Assembly (NCBI GenBank): GCA_003497555.1
Contig: DNNS01000314.1
Span: forward strand, 1,987-8,122
Reading direction: 5' to 3'
Source of the DNA: Spirochaetia bacterium
Lineage (GTDB): Bacteria > Spirochaetota > UBA12135
DNA: 6,136 nucleotides
Position numbers and translations under genes: made by a program
Part shown: positions 6,071-6,136 of the stretch, in pieces
Layout of the letters: each line of letters opens with the position of its first letter
Numbering within the stretch: the first letter of the stretch is position 1
The notes under the pieces: model-generated
What the model saw: only the letters and a program-made list of their open reading frames with translations
Told to the model about the DNA's origin: nothing
Databases searched by the model: none

Positions 6071-6136
6071 TTATTTAAACAAGCGCCGTAAAGAAGCTAA
6101 ATGAGCTTTCTCTATGGCCAAAACTTTCGCAGGGCT
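6071..6136 (-). CDS. Partial gene: C-terminal 21 residues of an unidentified protein
   Basis: Reading the minus strand from the right edge, one frame is open for 21 codons and ends in TAA at 6073-6071. The translated tail is SPAKVLAIEKAHLASLRRLF plus a final Lys, a plausible amphipathic and basic protein end. A second frame is open over nearly the same length but encodes a less protein-like serine- and phenylalanine-rich string. The Ser-Pro-Ala-x-Val-Leu pattern loosely recalls the Thr-Pro-Ala-Glu-Val-Leu found near the end of some DDE transposases and integrases, but so short a fragment cannot settle this. The 148 bases between this stop and ctpA contain the promoter, an A+T-rich stretch and no clear terminator, so it is probably a separate transcription unit or reads through. 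Confidence 0.35.
   Translation of the reverse strand, partial: SPAKVLAIEKAHLASLRRLFK

Noticed and set aside
5997..6104. Plus-strand ORF of 35 codons with a G-rich sequence before its ATG
   Set aside because: The peptide has no recognisable pattern, it overlaps the opposite-strand gene end, and the G-rich stretch is not a true Shine-Dalgarno sequence. Not enough support for a gene.

Overview
The window (about 45% G+C by eye) is almost entirely one minus-strand gene train. Read 5'->3' on the minus strand it holds: the 3' tail of an unidentified gene (6136-6071); a 148-base intergenic stretch with a sigma70-type promoter (5979-5943); a membrane-anchored S41 C-terminal processing protease (ctpA-like, 5922-4498); a membrane protein with a von Willebrand A (VWA) domain that resembles a BatA-family protein lacking its first transmembrane helix (4486-2756); an exported DUF4159 protein (2749-2096); an unrecognised, phenylalanine-rich 512-residue protein (2094-556); the MEP-pathway enzyme IspF (554-81); and the first 33 codons of a further exported or membrane protein that overlaps the end of ispF and runs off the window.

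The five complete genes are separated by 11, 6, 1 and 1 bases. No convincing terminator or internal promoter was seen between them, so a single transcript from the promoter near 5950 is the simplest reading. Two junctions have the form stop-T-ATG (TGATATG and TAATATG). At the second, the Shine-Dalgarno sequence of ispF lies inside the last codons of the upstream gene, so translational coupling is likely.

Functionally, the first three genes look like cell-envelope functions: a PDZ protease anchored outside the cytoplasmic membrane, a VWA protein anchored by helices at both ends, and a secreted DUF4159 protein. VWA/BatA-like and DUF4159 genes are commonly found together, often with MoxR and DUF58 genes, which are not in this window. 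The 512-residue protein sits in the place where one might expect another partner of that system, but it has no motif I recognise. IspF is the only clear metabolic enzyme, and its presence implies non-mevalonate isoprenoid synthesis.

The organism is a bacterium with an envelope-exported protein set and the MEP pathway. The protease sequence and the DUF4159/BatA pairing suggest a Spirochaetota-like or similar Gram-negative lineage, but this is an impression and not a demonstrated placement. Lysine codons are strongly biased to AAA, which gives many poly(A) runs in the coding strand. No rRNA, tRNA, CRISPR array, complete insertion sequence or replication origin was seen.
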